A stretch of DNA of 64,000 bases from Candidatus Nitrotoga fabula (GCF_905221025.1 NZ_CAJNBL010000011.1:1-64000), one strand, 5' to 3'; shown: positions 26,093-37,006, counted from the stretch's first letter. The notes: a model not told the origin generated them from the sequence alone. Numbers and translations are program-made.

Positions 26093-26513
26093 TATGGATG
26101 ACCTCCTGTAGGTTGATAATGGGAAGAACCACGGCACTCAAGCCATGGTGCCGGAAACCCGCCTCCTGTACATAAACTCACAGCTGCCGCATGAAAAAAC
26201 TATGCTGCTTCCCTCCAATTCAGTTTCCTGCAACGGTTTTACTCCGTCTGTACGCTGGCACACATAGTGCCCAAAAAACAGAGAAATTCCATACAGTGCA
26301 TGCTTGGGCGGGTACAGTTGCCTGAATCACCGAAAGGGGGCACATTCCTGCTCCAGCCTTCAACGAAAATCTTTCCTTTTCCGAACAAGCTGGACATGAG
26401 TGCAGGCTACCTTCTGTCTGCATTCCAGTTTCATCCTGCCCGCATTATACATAGCCGCACAACCCAAAAAGTTCCAGCATGAGAACTCCATTCCGGATGA
26501 ACATGCACAGGGA
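26093..26513. other. Intergenic region, nothing recognised
   Basis: This 421-bp stretch holds the leader of the DUF883 operon at its left end and the 3' flank of the Sel1 gene at its right end. I see no gene, RNA or convincing terminator in it. Confidence 0.5.
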
Positions 26514-27443
26514 TTATTTTTTATGTTTGTTCATCCACTCGCTGGCCCGTCTCTGCGCTTCGGCAATCTGCTCCGGTGTCATGAATAGTTCCACGGCGCG
26601 CAATCCACTGCCAACCTCTTCATCGTCATCCAGGCTGGAAATATTATTGATCCATTCGCCCGCAACCTTGAACCATTTGCCACCCGCCCCGGAAATGCTG
26701 AGCCATTTGTGCGCTTCGATGTAATCCCTCGGAACTCCCAGGCCCATGTCATACATGACGCCCAGATTTCTCTGCGCCTCGGTATCCCCCAGTTCTGCAG
26801 CCTTGTTCCACCAGAACAGGGCCTTCTGGGTATCCTGGGGGACGCCGATACCATTGTCATACATGTACCCCAGCTTGAATTGCGCATGCACATTGTCCTG
26901 GTTTGCAGCTTTCTCATACCAGAAAGCAGCCTGCTCTTCATCCAGAACCACCCCGTTGCCCTCTTCATACATGACCCCCAATTTATACTGGGCCTGTGCC
27001 ACTCCCTGGTTTGCAGCTTTTTCATACAAGGAAAACGCGTATTTATAATCCTGTGTAACGCCTTCCCCTTTTTCATACATGCGCCCCAGCGCATACTGAG
27101 CCAGCGCGTCTCCGTTATCCGCAGCCTTGAGATACCATTGCCTGGCCTGCTCAAAATCCTGTTCGACGCCCTGACCTTTATAATACATCACACCCAGGTT
27201 GAACTGAGCCTCGGCAAAGCCTTTATCCGCCACTTTGCGATACCAATGCATGGCCTGCTTGAAATCCTGCCTGACCCCCTGACCATCGGCATACAGTCCT
27301 GCCAAATAAAACTGGGCATCCACATGCCCCTGTTCCGACGCTTTCTTCAACAATTCTGCTGCCTGGGCATAGTCTCCGCGGTCGATCCATTTCATCCCAC
27401 CCTCAAAATCCTTAAAAGCCTGTTGAGGTATCTTTGCTAACAT
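26514..27443 (-). CDS. Sel1-repeat protein
   Basis: The 309-residue protein is built of six near-perfect 36-residue Sel1 repeats (consensus AQ-LG-MY--G-GV-QD--QA--WY-KAA--G), between a short N-terminal helical cap and a C-terminal helical tail. Sel1 repeats form a superhelical protein-interaction scaffold. The start at MLAKIPQQ (27443) is chosen because a GGAGGGG site lies 7 bp upstream. There is no signal peptide, so it should be cytoplasmic. The repeat pattern is also visible in the DNA with a 108-bp period and produces long false frames on the opposite strand. A second, larger Sel1 protein lies at 28865-30586. Specific partners are unknown. Confidence 0.85.
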   Translation of the reverse strand: MLAKIPQQAFKDFEGGMKWIDRGDYAQAAELLKKASEQGHVDAQFYLAGLYADGQGVRQDFKQAMHWYRKVADKGFAEAQFNLGVMYYKGQGVEQDFEQARQWYLKAADNGDALAQYALGRMYEKGEGVTQDYKYAFSLYEKAANQGVAQAQYKLGVMYEEGNGVVLDEEQAAFWYEKAANQDNVHAQFKLGYMYDNGIGVPQDTQKALFWWNKAAELGDTEAQRNLGVMYDMGLGVPRDYIEAHKWLSISGAGGKWFKVAGEWINNISSLDDDEEVGSGLRAVELFMTPEQIAEAQRRASEWMNKHKK

Positions 27444-28020
27444 GAAATTCCCCTCCCTGGTAGTAAACTTATTATTACAATATTTCTGAAGCAGCACGAA
27501 CCGATCCCAATCTATTGTAGCTTACCTTTCTGTGTAAAGAGGATTCCATGATACGGAATCACCCAGCCAGCCCACCCCGGCCAAATTCCTGAAAATCGTG
27601 AGCTTGGCACTCACCGGTTTGCTGTTCAGCGCATATCAGAAAGATATGGACAGCTATTTTCTGTTCCAGTCAGGTCATTCAAATCGATGACTGAATCCAG
27701 CACATTGCAGACCGCGCATCTGTCCGCCCTGGTTACTGTAGTATGCCACCCCATCTTTCGCACGTTCCCGTGAATGAAGAAACCGGTTTGCAGAATTGCA
27801 TGCTCTGGAATGAAGGATATTTCATGCAATCCGGAATTATTCAGGTAATATATCCCTTCAGGTTTGACTGTCTATCTTCCGCCATATCCGGTTTATCCAA
27901 AAATTATGTGATCTGCTTCTTCACAATGTCATGTTGCCTATCTAAAATAAGTCTAGGCAAGACAGGATACTCATCTGCCTTCAATCAGAAATTTCAGGGC
28001 ATTTTTTACAGGGATTTTTA
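27444..28020. other. Divergent intergenic region between the Sel1 gene and carbonic anhydrase gene
   Basis: This 577-bp stretch must hold promoters for both flanking, divergently transcribed genes. I see no RNA gene, repeat or coding sequence with family resemblance. Confidence 0.5.
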
Positions 28021-28644
28021 ATGAGAACGCATACCAAAGAAACCCAGGCAAATCTTACGCCGGAAATGGCGTTACAGATTCTCAAGGAGGGGAATGCCCG
28101 TTTTGCACAAAATGTCAATATGAACCGTGACTTACTGCAGCAATTGTCTGAAACATCCGAAGGACAATTTCCATTTGCCGTAATCCTTAGCTGCATCGAT
28201 TCTAGAACTTCTGCAGAGCTCATTTTTGATCAGGGTCTGGGGGATCTGTTCAGTATCCGCATAGCAGGAAACATAGCGGACGAAGACATTCTGGGCAGCA
28301 TGGAATTCGCCTGCAAGGTTGCCGGCGCGAAAATCATTGTCGTGTTGGGACATACAGGTTGTGGCGCGATTAAAAGCGCATGCGACAACATCCAGTTTGG
28401 CAATTTCACCGCACTGGTCAAAAAGCTCCGGATTGCAGTTGCAAGGGTTCGCGACCCTGCGACCAACCGCAACTCCCAGAATTCGGAATTCGTAGAAAAT
28501 GTTGCCAGAGAAAATGTATTTGAAACCATTACCCACATCAAACACAAAAGTGAAGTACTTAGGGGAATGCTGGAGAATTTTCAGATAGCCATTGTTGGAG
28601 GCATGTATGACACCCAGACAGGGTTAGTGGATTTTTACCAGTAA
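28021..28644 (+). CDS. Beta-class carbonic anhydrase
   Basis: This enzyme interconverts CO2 and bicarbonate. The 207-residue protein shows the beta-class zinc ligands: Cys58 in SCIDSR, with its partner Asp and Arg, then His110 and Cys113 in GHTGCGAIKS. It has no signal peptide, so it is cytoplasmic. In an autotroph it would supply bicarbonate or CO2 for carbon fixation and carboxylations (inference). It stands alone on the plus strand between two Sel1-repeat genes. Confidence 0.92.
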   Translation: MRTHTKETQANLTPEMALQILKEGNARFAQNVNMNRDLLQQLSETSEGQFPFAVILSCIDSRTSAELIFDQGLGDLFSIRIAGNIADEDILGSMEFACKVAGAKIIVVLGHTGCGAIKSACDNIQFGNFTALVKKLRIAVARVRDPATNRNSQNSEFVENVARENVFETITHIKHKSEVLRGMLENFQIAIVGGMYDTQTGLVDFYQ

Positions 28645-28864
28645 TCCCCTTACAGAGATCAGCGCAATGAACCAAACCTGCTACCATGGGAACAGAACCC
28701 GGCACTGATCCGGAACCATTTTATGCAATCTTCCCGGAATTCTTCCCCCTGTATACCTGACTAATCGCTTTGTGAACTATTTGGATGACGACGATGCGTA
28801 AAATGGAAAATTTTCAATCCATGTCTACGCATCCTGCTGGATGGAAATCGAAGGATCCCTTTTT

Positions 28865-30586
28865 ATGACCGACTCAAATCATCTTCCAGTCAGAATGTCC
28901 TCCAGTGATGTGGTTGCGCATGCCGGACAGGGGCATAGCCTGATCGCCCGGGGAATGGAAGCGGTTTTGCGCACGAACGACCCTGTTCTCGCAGCAGACC
29001 ATGAATCGATTTACCGACGTGCGCGGGAAACGCATGACCATCTTATTGAACTTGGAGATAAAACAGGTTTTAACGCCGTATGGACGCAGAAAAATCTGGA
29101 CGACCTGCAGGAAACGCTGGCTGCTTTCCATGAGCTGGCCGACCACGAATACGGGAAAGCCTATTTCCCATTATCGCTTTTTTACAGCGGCGGCAGAAGC
29201 TTCCCGGCCCATGTGGAAAAAGCCCGGCACTACGCAAAACTGGCGCTGGAATGGTGCACTGCCCGCCAGGATATGGAAGACCCTGAAATATGGAACGACC
29301 TGGGAAGATTGTACTGGCTTGGAGAAGTAATCGAGACCGATTATGCACAGGCGCTTTACTGGTATCAGAAAGCAGCGGAAAAGGGACTGGCGCAGGCCCG
29401 GTATAACCTGGCTGCCTTGTACCAGAACGGACAAGGGGTTATGCAAGATTACCAGCAGGCCGTATCTTGGTATATCCAGGCAGCAGAACAGGGACATACC
29501 CGGGCGCAGTATGCTTTGGGAACTCTATACTACTGCGGTAACGGCGTGCCGCAGGACTACAAGCAGGCAGCCTTCTGGTATCGGATGGGAGCGGAACAGG
29601 GAAATGCCTGGGCGCAGCTTTCCCTTGGGTATATGTTCGAGCACGGTCAGGGAATAGATCGAGACTATGAACAGGCTTCTGCCTGGTATCAGCTGGCAGC
29701 ACAACAAGGACTAGCACGGGCGCAATTCAATCTGGGTGCCATGCATAACAGCGGACAGTTGATCACGCAGGATCCACAGCAGGCCCGATTCTGGTTCCTG
29801 AAAGCCGCGGAACAAGAGAACGCACAGGCACAATTTGCGCTTGGCAATTTGTATGACAAGGGTCAGGGCGTTCCGTATGATTACCAGGAAGCCGCATACT
29901 GGTATGGCAAGGCTGCCCGGCAGGGACACCTGCGTGCGCAGTACGCAATGGCAAACTATTGTGCCAAGGGACGCGGCGTTACCCAGGATTTCGAGCAGGC
30001 TTTTCACTGGTATGAAAAGGTAGCTGAACAGGGACATGCCGAAGCCCAGTTCCATCTGGGTAGCCTGTATGAAAAAGGACAGGGCACCCGCCAGGATTAC
30101 CCAAAGGCGGCATTCTGGTATGGCAAGGCTGCGGAACAAAATCTTGCCCAGGCCCAACTGCACCTTGGGTATCTCTACAATAACGGACTGGGTGTGACAC
30201 AAGATGACCAGCAAGCCATTTTCTGGTTTTGCAAGGCAGCAGAACAGGGAGATGTCCAGGCACAATATACAACCGGCATGATGTACAGCATCGGCCAGGG
30301 CGTTGAACAGAACCACCAGGAAGCCATGCTATGGTTCCGCAAGGCAGCAGAACAAGGGCAGGCTGAAGCACAGTTCCATACAGGATGGATGTATAGCCAT
30401 GGACTGGGAACCGAACAGAATGAGCACCAGGCTGTATACTGGTATCGCAAGGCAGCCCAGCAGGGAGAAACCCGGGCCCTGGAGCACTTAAAGGCGCTAG
30501 GAATCGGAACACGGGATCAGGTCGATCCGGCTGCATGGGAACGCCTGAAGGAATTTACTTTGAGCTGGGACACGCCTGAAGAATGA
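28865..30586 (+). CDS. Large Sel1-repeat protein
   Basis: The 573-residue protein has an N-terminal helical region of about 145 residues followed by eleven consecutive Sel1 repeats of 36 residues, then a short C-terminal tail. There is no signal peptide. The start at MTDSNHLP (28865) is preceded by AAGGA about 9 bp upstream; an upstream in-frame ATG at 28841 lacks one. Its last 4 bp overlap the start of a J-domain gene (30583-30586), so the two are translationally coupled. That pairing suggests a scaffold working with an Hsp70 system. The function is not known. Confidence 0.85.
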   Translation: MTDSNHLPVRMSSSDVVAHAGQGHSLIARGMEAVLRTNDPVLAADHESIYRRARETHDHLIELGDKTGFNAVWTQKNLDDLQETLAAFHELADHEYGKAYFPLSLFYSGGRSFPAHVEKARHYAKLALEWCTARQDMEDPEIWNDLGRLYWLGEVIETDYAQALYWYQKAAEKGLAQARYNLAALYQNGQGVMQDYQQAVSWYIQAAEQGHTRAQYALGTLYYCGNGVPQDYKQAAFWYRMGAEQGNAWAQLSLGYMFEHGQGIDRDYEQASAWYQLAAQQGLARAQFNLGAMHNSGQLITQDPQQARFWFLKAAEQENAQAQFALGNLYDKGQGVPYDYQEAAYWYGKAARQGHLRAQYAMANYCAKGRGVTQDFEQAFHWYEKVAEQGHAEAQFHLGSLYEKGQGTRQDYPKAAFWYGKAAEQNLAQAQLHLGYLYNNGLGVTQDDQQAIFWFCKAAEQGDVQAQYTTGMMYSIGQGVEQNHQEAMLWFRKAAEQGQAEAQFHTGWMYSHGLGTEQNEHQAVYWYRKAAQQGETRALEHLKALGIGTRDQVDPAAWERLKEFTLSWDTPEE

Positions 30587-31359
30587 GACCATCACTGGAA
30601 CAGGAGCTTCCGCGTCTGGTGCAGGAACAGCGCGATCTTGGCGAGCAGGTTATTTCAGCTGAACTGGAGCTGGAAACAGTAAAAGTAGAAACCGCACAGT
30701 TCCAGCGACGCTATTATGATACGGTCGGGCGGCTGTACGCACAGCTGGATGATCTGGAAGCTCAAATTGCCAGCTTTCTGGCGGGCCTTACCCCGGATGA
30801 CGCATTCGCTCAAGCCCATGCCGAAGGCACTCGGCAACAGGCACGCAAGTCTGCCGAAGAAGCTGGCCTGATCGAAGCACAGCCCCCTCCCCCTCTGGTG
30901 ATTACCCCGGAGCTCAAGCAGGCATTCCGGCGCGCCGCCATGATGATGCACCCAGACCGTGCCAGTACGGAGCCGGATCGTCAGCGTCGCCACGGATTCA
31001 TGATCAAGCTGAACCTTGCCTACGAACGTGGCGATCAGCAAGCCATTGAAAAACTGGTACTGGATTTTATCCCGGGAAGCGGAATGCAGGAAGTAGAAAG
31101 TCCCGATGAAATCCCTGATCTTGGCGTGGAACTACAGACTCTTCAGGTTGTTCGCCGGACCGGAGAATTGCGTCGACGCCTTGAAGAAATTCAGGACGAA
31201 CTGCGCGGCAGGAAGCAGTCTGATCTCTATAAAATGAAAGTTACCATTGAAAGAGCAGAAACGCGAGGCGGCAACCCCCTGGGAGATCTGGCAGAAAAAA
31301 TCCTGCAGGAACTGTCTGAAAAAAAAGCCAAGCTGGAACAAATGATCCTTGCCAGCTAG
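30583..31359 (+). CDS. J-domain (DnaJ-like) coiled-coil protein
   Basis: The 258-residue protein has a long N-terminal coiled coil (about 1-70), a J-like domain with HPD at about residues 122-124 (MMMHPDRA) and a C-terminal coiled-coil region (about 185-255). The HPD tripeptide is what J-proteins use to stimulate Hsp70 ATPase. The rest of the J-domain is divergent and has an unusual extended N-terminal arm. The start codon overlaps the Sel1 gene's stop. No zinc-finger or Gly/Phe region is present, so it is a specialised class III J-protein. Client and Hsp70 partner are unknown. Confidence 0.75.
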   Translation: MRPSLEQELPRLVQEQRDLGEQVISAELELETVKVETAQFQRRYYDTVGRLYAQLDDLEAQIASFLAGLTPDDAFAQAHAEGTRQQARKSAEEAGLIEAQPPPPLVITPELKQAFRRAAMMMHPDRASTEPDRQRRHGFMIKLNLAYERGDQQAIEKLVLDFIPGSGMQEVESPDEIPDLGVELQTLQVVRRTGELRRRLEEIQDELRGRKQSDLYKMKVTIERAETRGGNPLGDLAEKILQELSEKKAKLEQMILAS

Positions 31360-31633
31360 ACCGGGGCTACTATTACAAATACAAAATTCTTGAATACAAT
31401 CTGCTTTTGACGTGCCCAAGACATGCAGGATTTCATTATTCATTTTCCATCTTTTTCCAGCAGGAAGAATATGGACAACCCAATGAAACGGCAGCAAACC
31501 GGACCATAATACAGGACACTATCCCCCGATGAGTTCGGGATTTTAAATCAGCCTGTTGCATTCAAGGATCACAATCCATTCATTCTCTAAAATCTGGACT
31601 CTACGCAAAAAATTATTTTTCTGAAAGTGAATT

Positions 31634-33607
31634 ATGCCTATTCATGACCCCAACCAGGCCGACCTGCACGAAGCTCTTATCTATCCTCCTTCCGATGCCT
31701 TCATCCGGCAGGCAAACATTTCCGGTCTGGATGCATACCAGGCCTTATGCAGGGAAGCTTCGGAAGATTATGAAGGATTCTGGGCCAGGCTGGCACGCGA
31801 ACATATCGCATGGAACCAACCATTCCGCACGATTTTAAATGAGAACCATGCGCCGTTTTACCAGTGGTTTGAAGATGGCAAGCTGAATGTTTCCTATAAC
31901 TGCCTGGACAGACACCTGACAACCCATCCGGAAAAGACTGCGCTGATTTTTGAAGCCGACAACGGAGAGGTAACCAGGGTAAATTATCGCGAACTACATG
32001 CCCGTGTATGTCAATTTGCCAATGCTCTGAAGTCGCGCAACATACAGCCAGGAGACCGCGTAATCATATACATGCCGATGAGCATTGAGGCAGTGGTGGC
32101 TATGCAGGCCTGTGCACGCATTGGCGCCATTCATTCGGTTGTTTTTGGTGGCTTTTCCTCTTTAAGCCTGAACGAACGCATCGAGGATGCCCAGGCATGT
32201 GCCGTGATTACCGCGGATGGTCAGTTCCGCGGCGGCAAGATGTTGCCGCTTAAAACTGTCATCGATGAAGCGCTTGGGATGGGTGGCTGCGAAACCGTTC
32301 ATAGCGTGATTGTTTATCGGCGCGCAGGGAACGAAATACCGTGGAATACGAAACATGACCTGTGGTGGCATGATCTGACCACCCCTCATGCCTTTACTTG
32401 CGAACCGGAATGGGTAGGTTCGGAACACCCTTTGTTCATACTCTATACTTCCGGTTCTACCGGGAAGCCAAAAGGAGTCCAGCATTCGAGCGGCGGATAC
32501 CTGCTTGGCGCCATTATTTCCATGCAATGGGTATTTGATTACAAGCCATCGGATATTTTCTGGTGCACCGCAGATGTGGGCTGGATCACCGGCCACAGTT
32601 ACGTTGCCTACGGTCCGCTGGCAGTCGGAGCAACCCAGGTGATATTCGAGGGCGTACCTACCTGGCCGGATGCCGGTCGTTTCTGGAAAATGATACAGGA
32701 TCATCAGGTCACCACATTCTATACTGCTCCGACCGCCATTCGTGCACTGATCAAACTGGGAGGAGACCTGCCCGGGCAATACAACCTTTCCAGCCTGCGC
32801 CTGCTCGGTACCGTGGGAGAGCCCATCAACCCGGCTGCCTGGGTATGGTATTACACGCAGGTTGGCAAATCACGCTGCCCTGTGGTGGATACCTGGTGGC
32901 AAACCGAAACTGGTTGTCACATGATTGCCCCACTCCCTGGGGCAGTTGCGGCCAAACCCGGTTCGTGCACCCTGCCCTTGCCCGGCATCCTGGCAGCCAT
33001 CGTCAACGAGGACGGCGAACGGGTGCAAGGCCAGCACAAAGGATTTTTGGTCATCCAGCGCCCTTTCCCTTCGCAAATTCGCACCATTTGGGGTAATGAC
33101 GAACGCTATCGCAAGGGATATTTCCCGGAGAATATGAAAGGTGCCTATCTGGCAGGAGATTCTGCACACCAGGATGAAGACGGTTACTTCTGGATCATGG
33201 GGCGCATTGACGACGTACTCAAGGTATCCGGCCATCGTCTGGGCACCAGAGAGATCGAAGCTGTACTGGCATCCAATCCTCTGGTAGCAGAAGCCGCTGT
33301 AGTTGGCAAACCGCATGATATCAAGGGAGAATCCATTGTAGCTTTTGTGGTGCTGAAAGGATCGCGCCCTGGGAACGCAGAAGCGCAGCAAATTTCCGAT
33401 GAACTGCGCAACTGGGTGGGAACCCACCTCGGTCCGATCGCCAAACCGGATGAAATCCGTTTTGGCGATAATCTTCCCAAGACCCGCTCCGGAAAAATCA
33501 TGCGGCGTTTATTACGCTCCATTGCAACAGGACAAAAAATCACGCAGGACACATCGACCCTCGAAAACCCGGCAATCCTGGATCAACTGCAGGAAACAGC
33601 ACAATAG
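31634..33607 (+). CDS. acsA: Acetyl-CoA synthetase
   Basis: The enzyme turns acetate, ATP and CoA into acetyl-CoA via acetyl-AMP. The 657-residue protein has the ANL-family P-loop [11 protein letters not shown] (about 273-283), [10 protein letters not shown] (about 420) and the C-terminal hinge. [11 protein letters not shown] carries the catalytic lysine near residue 621, which is the site of regulatory acetylation in related enzymes. It is complete and of standard length (about 650). It is flanked by the J-domain gene upstream and convergent thiO downstream; no operon partner is evident. Confidence 0.96.
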   Translation: MPIHDPNQADLHEALIYPPSDAFIRQANISGLDAYQALCREASEDYEGFWARLAREHIAWNQPFRTILNENHAPFYQWFEDGKLNVSYNCLDRHLTTHPEKTALIFEADNGEVTRVNYRELHARVCQFANALKSRNIQPGDRVIIYMPMSIEAVVAMQACARIGAIHSVVFGGFSSLSLNERIEDAQACAVITADGQFRGGKMLPLKTVIDEALGMGGCETVHSVIVYRRAGNEIPWNTKHDLWWHDLTTPHAFTCEPEWVGSEHPLFILYTSGSTGKPKGVQHSSGGYLLGAIISMQWVFDYKPSDIFWCTADVGWITGHSYVAYGPLAVGATQVIFEGVPTWPDAGRFWKMIQDHQVTTFYTAPTAIRALIKLGGDLPGQYNLSSLRLLGTVGEPINPAAWVWYYTQVGKSRCPVVDTWWQTETGCHMIAPLPGAVAAKPGSCTLPLPGILAAIVNEDGERVQGQHKGFLVIQRPFPSQIRTIWGNDERYRKGYFPENMKGAYLAGDSAHQDEDGYFWIMGRIDDVLKVSGHRLGTREIEAVLASNPLVAEAAVVGKPHDIKGESIVAFVVLKGSRPGNAEAQQISDELRNWVGTHLGPIAKPDEIRFGDNLPKTRSGKIMRRLLRSIATGQKITQDTSTLENPAILDQLQETAQ

Positions 33608-33681
33608 CAATCCGCACAGACTTCACCCAGTCTTTTCCAACACCTGCCCGAGTCGTTTCTCCGAATCAGGAACGAGCACCT

Positions 33682-34758
33682 TCAGACGCCCCAACCTGAC
33701 CGGTATGGGGTAATATCAAACGGTTGCGGCAGGCCGAAGAGCTCATTGCAAAGAATCTCGGCAGCGGCCGGAGCCATGGTCACGCCATAACGGAAATGCC
33801 CGCTGTTCAGATACAGGTTTTTCAGCTCAGGATGGCGACCAATAGTTGGAATATTTCGCGGAGATGCGGGTCGCAGCCCTGCCCAATGCTGCACCGGCTG
33901 TCTCCCCTTCAGGGAAGGCAGCACCTTTTGTGCACGTTTCCAAAGCATTGCCCGGACTTCCATGGTTATATTTCGGTCAAAACCCACATCCTCAAGTGTG
34001 CTGCCTACCAGTACATGCCCGTCTCGGCGCGGAATCAGGTATAAATCCTCCTGGACTACAATATGGCCAAGCGGCATCCTGTCAAATTTGAACAGCAGCA
34101 TTTGCCCGCGAACCGGTTTAATCTCCAGCCGTAACGCAAGCCGCCCTAATATTTCCTTGCTCCATGCCCCGGCAGTAACAATATAAGCGTGCGCTGAAGC
34201 CTTACCGCCCGATGTGCTGAGTGAAATGACATTCTCTTTGGCTGTTTCAATTTCGTTCACAGTGCATTGCTCGACAATACGTGCGCCAAGGGCAACCACA
34301 TGTGCCCGCAATGCACGCAACAACCGGGGGTTGCGTACCTGGGCAACGTCATCCAGAAAAATTGCGCCCTCCTGCCCATGCAGCTCATGACTGGCAGTAT
34401 CAGCCCTTTTCCATGAAGAATGATGGCGCTTCCCGCACCATTGCAATGCCGCCAGCGCGTCAAACGGGGGTAGCGCCAGCATTCCGCAGACATCATATTC
34501 AGGATCAATACCCGTCAGTTCATGCATTTCCCGGGTCCATGCAGGGAAAAGGCTTGCACCACGACTGGTCAGGCGGGTCACATCATCGGAATAATCCCAT
34601 GGGAATAAAGGCGACAGGATTCCTCCCCCTGCCCACGAAGCTTCCTGGCCGGTTATACCACGCTCCAGTAGGGTTACGGACGCCCCTTTTTGCAGCAAAC
34701 ACTGGGCAGTGGAGAGGCCTGCAATTCCGCCCCCAATAATCAAAAAATCAGCCTTCAA
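33682..34758 (-). CDS. thiO: FAD-dependent glycine oxidase-like protein
   Basis: This DAO-family flavoprotein has an N-terminal Rossmann motif (IIGGGIAGLSTA) immediately after the chosen start, followed by Arg and Gly motifs and the C-terminal HFRYGVTMAPAAA loop typical of ThiO. Glycine oxidase supplies dehydroglycine for thiazole formation in thiamine synthesis. There is no nearby thi operon, so the thiamine role is inferred from family only. The start is uncertain: no ATG precedes the FAD motif and several in-frame TTG codons are possible (34758, 34794, 34848). I take the TTG at 34758, closest to where family similarity begins. Confidence 0.72.
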   Translation of the reverse strand: MKADFLIIGGGIAGLSTAQCLLQKGASVTLLERGITGQEASWAGGGILSPLFPWDYSDDVTRLTSRGASLFPAWTREMHELTGIDPEYDVCGMLALPPFDALAALQWCGKRHHSSWKRADTASHELHGQEGAIFLDDVAQVRNPRLLRALRAHVVALGARIVEQCTVNEIETAKENVISLSTSGGKASAHAYIVTAGAWSKEILGRLALRLEIKPVRGQMLLFKFDRMPLGHIVVQEDLYLIPRRDGHVLVGSTLEDVGFDRNITMEVRAMLWKRAQKVLPSLKGRQPVQHWAGLRPASPRNIPTIGRHPELKNLYLNSGHFRYGVTMAPAAAEILCNELFGLPQPFDITPYRSGWGV

Positions 34759-34954
34759 ACTTCCGGTCCGTGACTCACATGATGGTTCAGACAATCTTAT
34801 GTAACAATTCGCGGGCTGGAGCCAACCCCTAGGCAATCCGGCATGCAATGCGATAACACTCAGCCTCTTAGTTTAAATCAGCAAAATACCCGGTGGATTC
34901 CTGATACCAGGTCGACTGCTGCATACGCCTGGCCCTCTGCCGGAACCGACAGCA

Positions 34955-35725
34955 TCAGCTGCACGAACCCAGAAACAAGCGATGAAAATTTTCTGAAGTT
35001 GAGCAGCCAATCTCGGAAAGATCCATGCCACGCAACCTGGCAATTTCTTCGGCCACATGCTTTACATAAGCAGGCTGGTTGAGTTTTCCGCGAAAAGGCA
35101 CCGGAGCAAGATAGGGGGAATCCGTTTCAATCAATATTCGATCTAATGGAATCTTGCGTGCCACTTCCTTCAGGGTAACCGCATTTTTGAAAGTGACTAT
35201 CCCAGAAAAAGAAATATAAAAATTCATTTCAATCGCTGCCAGGGCAACTTCCAGACTTTCCGTAAAACAGTGCATCACACCACCTATATCCGCTGCATTT
35301 TCTTCAGCCATGATGCGTAGAGTATCCTGTGCCGCTTCCCTGGTATGGATAATTAATGGTTTGCGAATTTCACGTGCTGCGCGAATATGGGTGCGGAACC
35401 GCATACGCTGCCATTCCAAATCTCCCTTCAGACGAAAATAATCGAGCCCGGTTTCTCCGATAGCAACCACCTTGGAATGCTTAGCCAGATGGACCAACCC
35501 TGCCTGTGTGGGTTCTGCATCCGCCTCATGGTCCGGGTGTACACCAACCGAAGCGTAAATATGCTCATATTTTTCTGCAATCTGTTGCACTTCATGAAAT
35601 CGCTCCAGATTAACCGAAACGCACAGCGCATGAGAAATTTCATTCTGACGCATGTTTTCCAGGACTTCGCCAAGCATGGAAGCAAGTTCCGGAAAATTAA
35701 TATGGCAATGCGAATCTATGAACAT
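34955..35725 (-). CDS. TatD-family metal-dependent deoxyribonuclease
   Basis: This 256-residue amidohydrolase-fold nuclease has the HxH metal site in DSHCHINFP, the Glu ligand in GETGLDYF, further His residues (PLIIHTREA, MHCFTES) and the Asp in IETDSPYLAP. TatD/YcfH proteins act as 3'-5' exonucleases in DNA or RNA quality control. The gene follows holB by 43 bp on the same strand, an arrangement widespread in proteobacteria (holB-ycfH). Confidence 0.92.
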   Translation of the reverse strand: MFIDSHCHINFPELASMLGEVLENMRQNEISHALCVSVNLERFHEVQQIAEKYEHIYASVGVHPDHEADAEPTQAGLVHLAKHSKVVAIGETGLDYFRLKGDLEWQRMRFRTHIRAAREIRKPLIIHTREAAQDTLRIMAEENAADIGGVMHCFTESLEVALAAIEMNFYISFSGIVTFKNAVTLKEVARKIPLDRILIETDSPYLAPVPFRGKLNQPAYVKHVAEEIARLRGMDLSEIGCSTSENFHRLFLGSCS

Positions 35726-35768
35726 GATGGTTTGATTAATTATTATAGGATTAAAATGTTACCAGACA

Positions 35769-36884
35769 TTATCCTGCCGAGCCTGTCGATGCACCCAGCA
35801 TCATTCCCCGGTAAGACATCAATATCGACTCAAACAGCAATTTCGGGTTTAGCGGATGCAATGCCTCGCGCCTTGCAGTAATCAGCCTGCCCTGAAAAGT
35901 GAGCAGATCAAACATTCCGACCTTGCTGGATAAGTTTATTAAATGTTCCTTGATATCCGTATGATATCTAACCTCACCTGTGAGCTTTGCGCTTCCCAGA
36001 TCGTAACACCATTGCTGCAACCAATGAATGACATGCACCGGCTCAATGCGCTGCAATTTTTCGGCAAGAGAAAACACATCCAATCTGTAAGGCTGCCGGA
36101 TTTCCTGCAGAAAGATTCTGTACTCCTCCGCCCCTGCATCCCTTTCAGCCAGGCGAACAGCGAGCAGCGGAGAAAATCCGGCCCGTGCCAGAATAGCTTC
36201 AGGATTTTCATACCCCTGCTGCCGCAACCAGGAAGCACTGACTTCAGGCTCTGGTGTTGCTGCCACCAAGGTCAGGCAGCGACTCACGATCGTTGGAAGC
36301 AATTGCTGTGCCCTGTGACTGACCAGAATCATCATCATCCTCCCGGGCGGTTCCTCCAGAGTTTTAAGCAATGCATTCGCTGCATTCAGATTCATGGACT
36401 CTGCAGGATAAATCAGCACTACCCGCTGCCCACCCTGATGGCTGGACAGGGTAGCGAGCCCAGAAATGGAACGAATCTGCTGGACAGAAATTTCCTTGCC
36501 TGGTTTTTTTCCTTTCTTCTGTTGTTCTTCCAGCGCTTCGTCAGCAACTCCCCGTGTCCAGTTTTTAACACTGGGAGCAACCCTAGTTTCGCTGGCTTCC
36601 TGAATTTCAGCGGAAAGTGCACTGGGCAGCAACAGGCTAAAATCGGGATGCGTTCCCTGTTCAAACCAGTGACAGGAGGCACATTCTTGGCATGCAGACC
36701 CATCATGCCGTGAATTATTGCACAGCAGGGAACGGGCGATATGCATTGAAAAATCAAGCTTGCCTACTCCCGGCGGACCTTTCAGCAGCATTGCATGTGG
36801 CGACCGTCTGCGCAACTCCATCCAGCGCTGCCACAGTTCGGCTTGCCATGGATACATTTCGTTCGTTTTACCCATCAGAATCAT
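35769..36884 (-). CDS. holB: DNA polymerase III delta-prime subunit
   Basis: This 371-residue clamp-loader subunit has a P-loop-like GPPGVGK at about residues 38-44, a zinc-binding cysteine group (CNNSRHDGSACQECASC), the sensor region SHRAQQLLPTIVSRC and a C-terminal collar domain. It works with the tau/gamma subunits (dnaX at 43355-44980) to load the beta clamp. Three start codons are possible (36884, 36875, 36857) and none has a strong ribosome-binding site. The tatD-like gene follows, as in many genomes. Confidence 0.92.
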   Translation of the reverse strand: MILMGKTNEMYPWQAELWQRWMELRRRSPHAMLLKGPPGVGKLDFSMHIARSLLCNNSRHDGSACQECASCHWFEQGTHPDFSLLLPSALSAEIQEASETRVAPSVKNWTRGVADEALEEQQKKGKKPGKEISVQQIRSISGLATLSSHQGGQRVVLIYPAESMNLNAANALLKTLEEPPGRMMMILVSHRAQQLLPTIVSRCLTLVAATPEPEVSASWLRQQGYENPEAILARAGFSPLLAVRLAERDAGAEEYRIFLQEIRQPYRLDVFSLAEKLQRIEPVHVIHWLQQWCYDLGSAKLTGEVRYHTDIKEHLINLSSKVGMFDLLTFQGRLITARREALHPLNPKLLFESILMSYRGMMLGASTGSAG

Positions 36885-37006
36885 TTTTAGCAGGGCTGCT
36901 GCCCGGAAAGACTTGCCTGTGCGCAGAAAGAAGCAACAATGAACTGGAACCGGATTAAATTGAATTGAATGATGAGCACTCCGGCATGTTCATTGCCGGG
37001 AGAAAT

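Noticed and set aside
26709-27440. 243-codon plus-strand frame opposite the Sel1 gene
   Set aside because: It is a mirror of the 108-bp Sel1 repeat period and shows no independent features.
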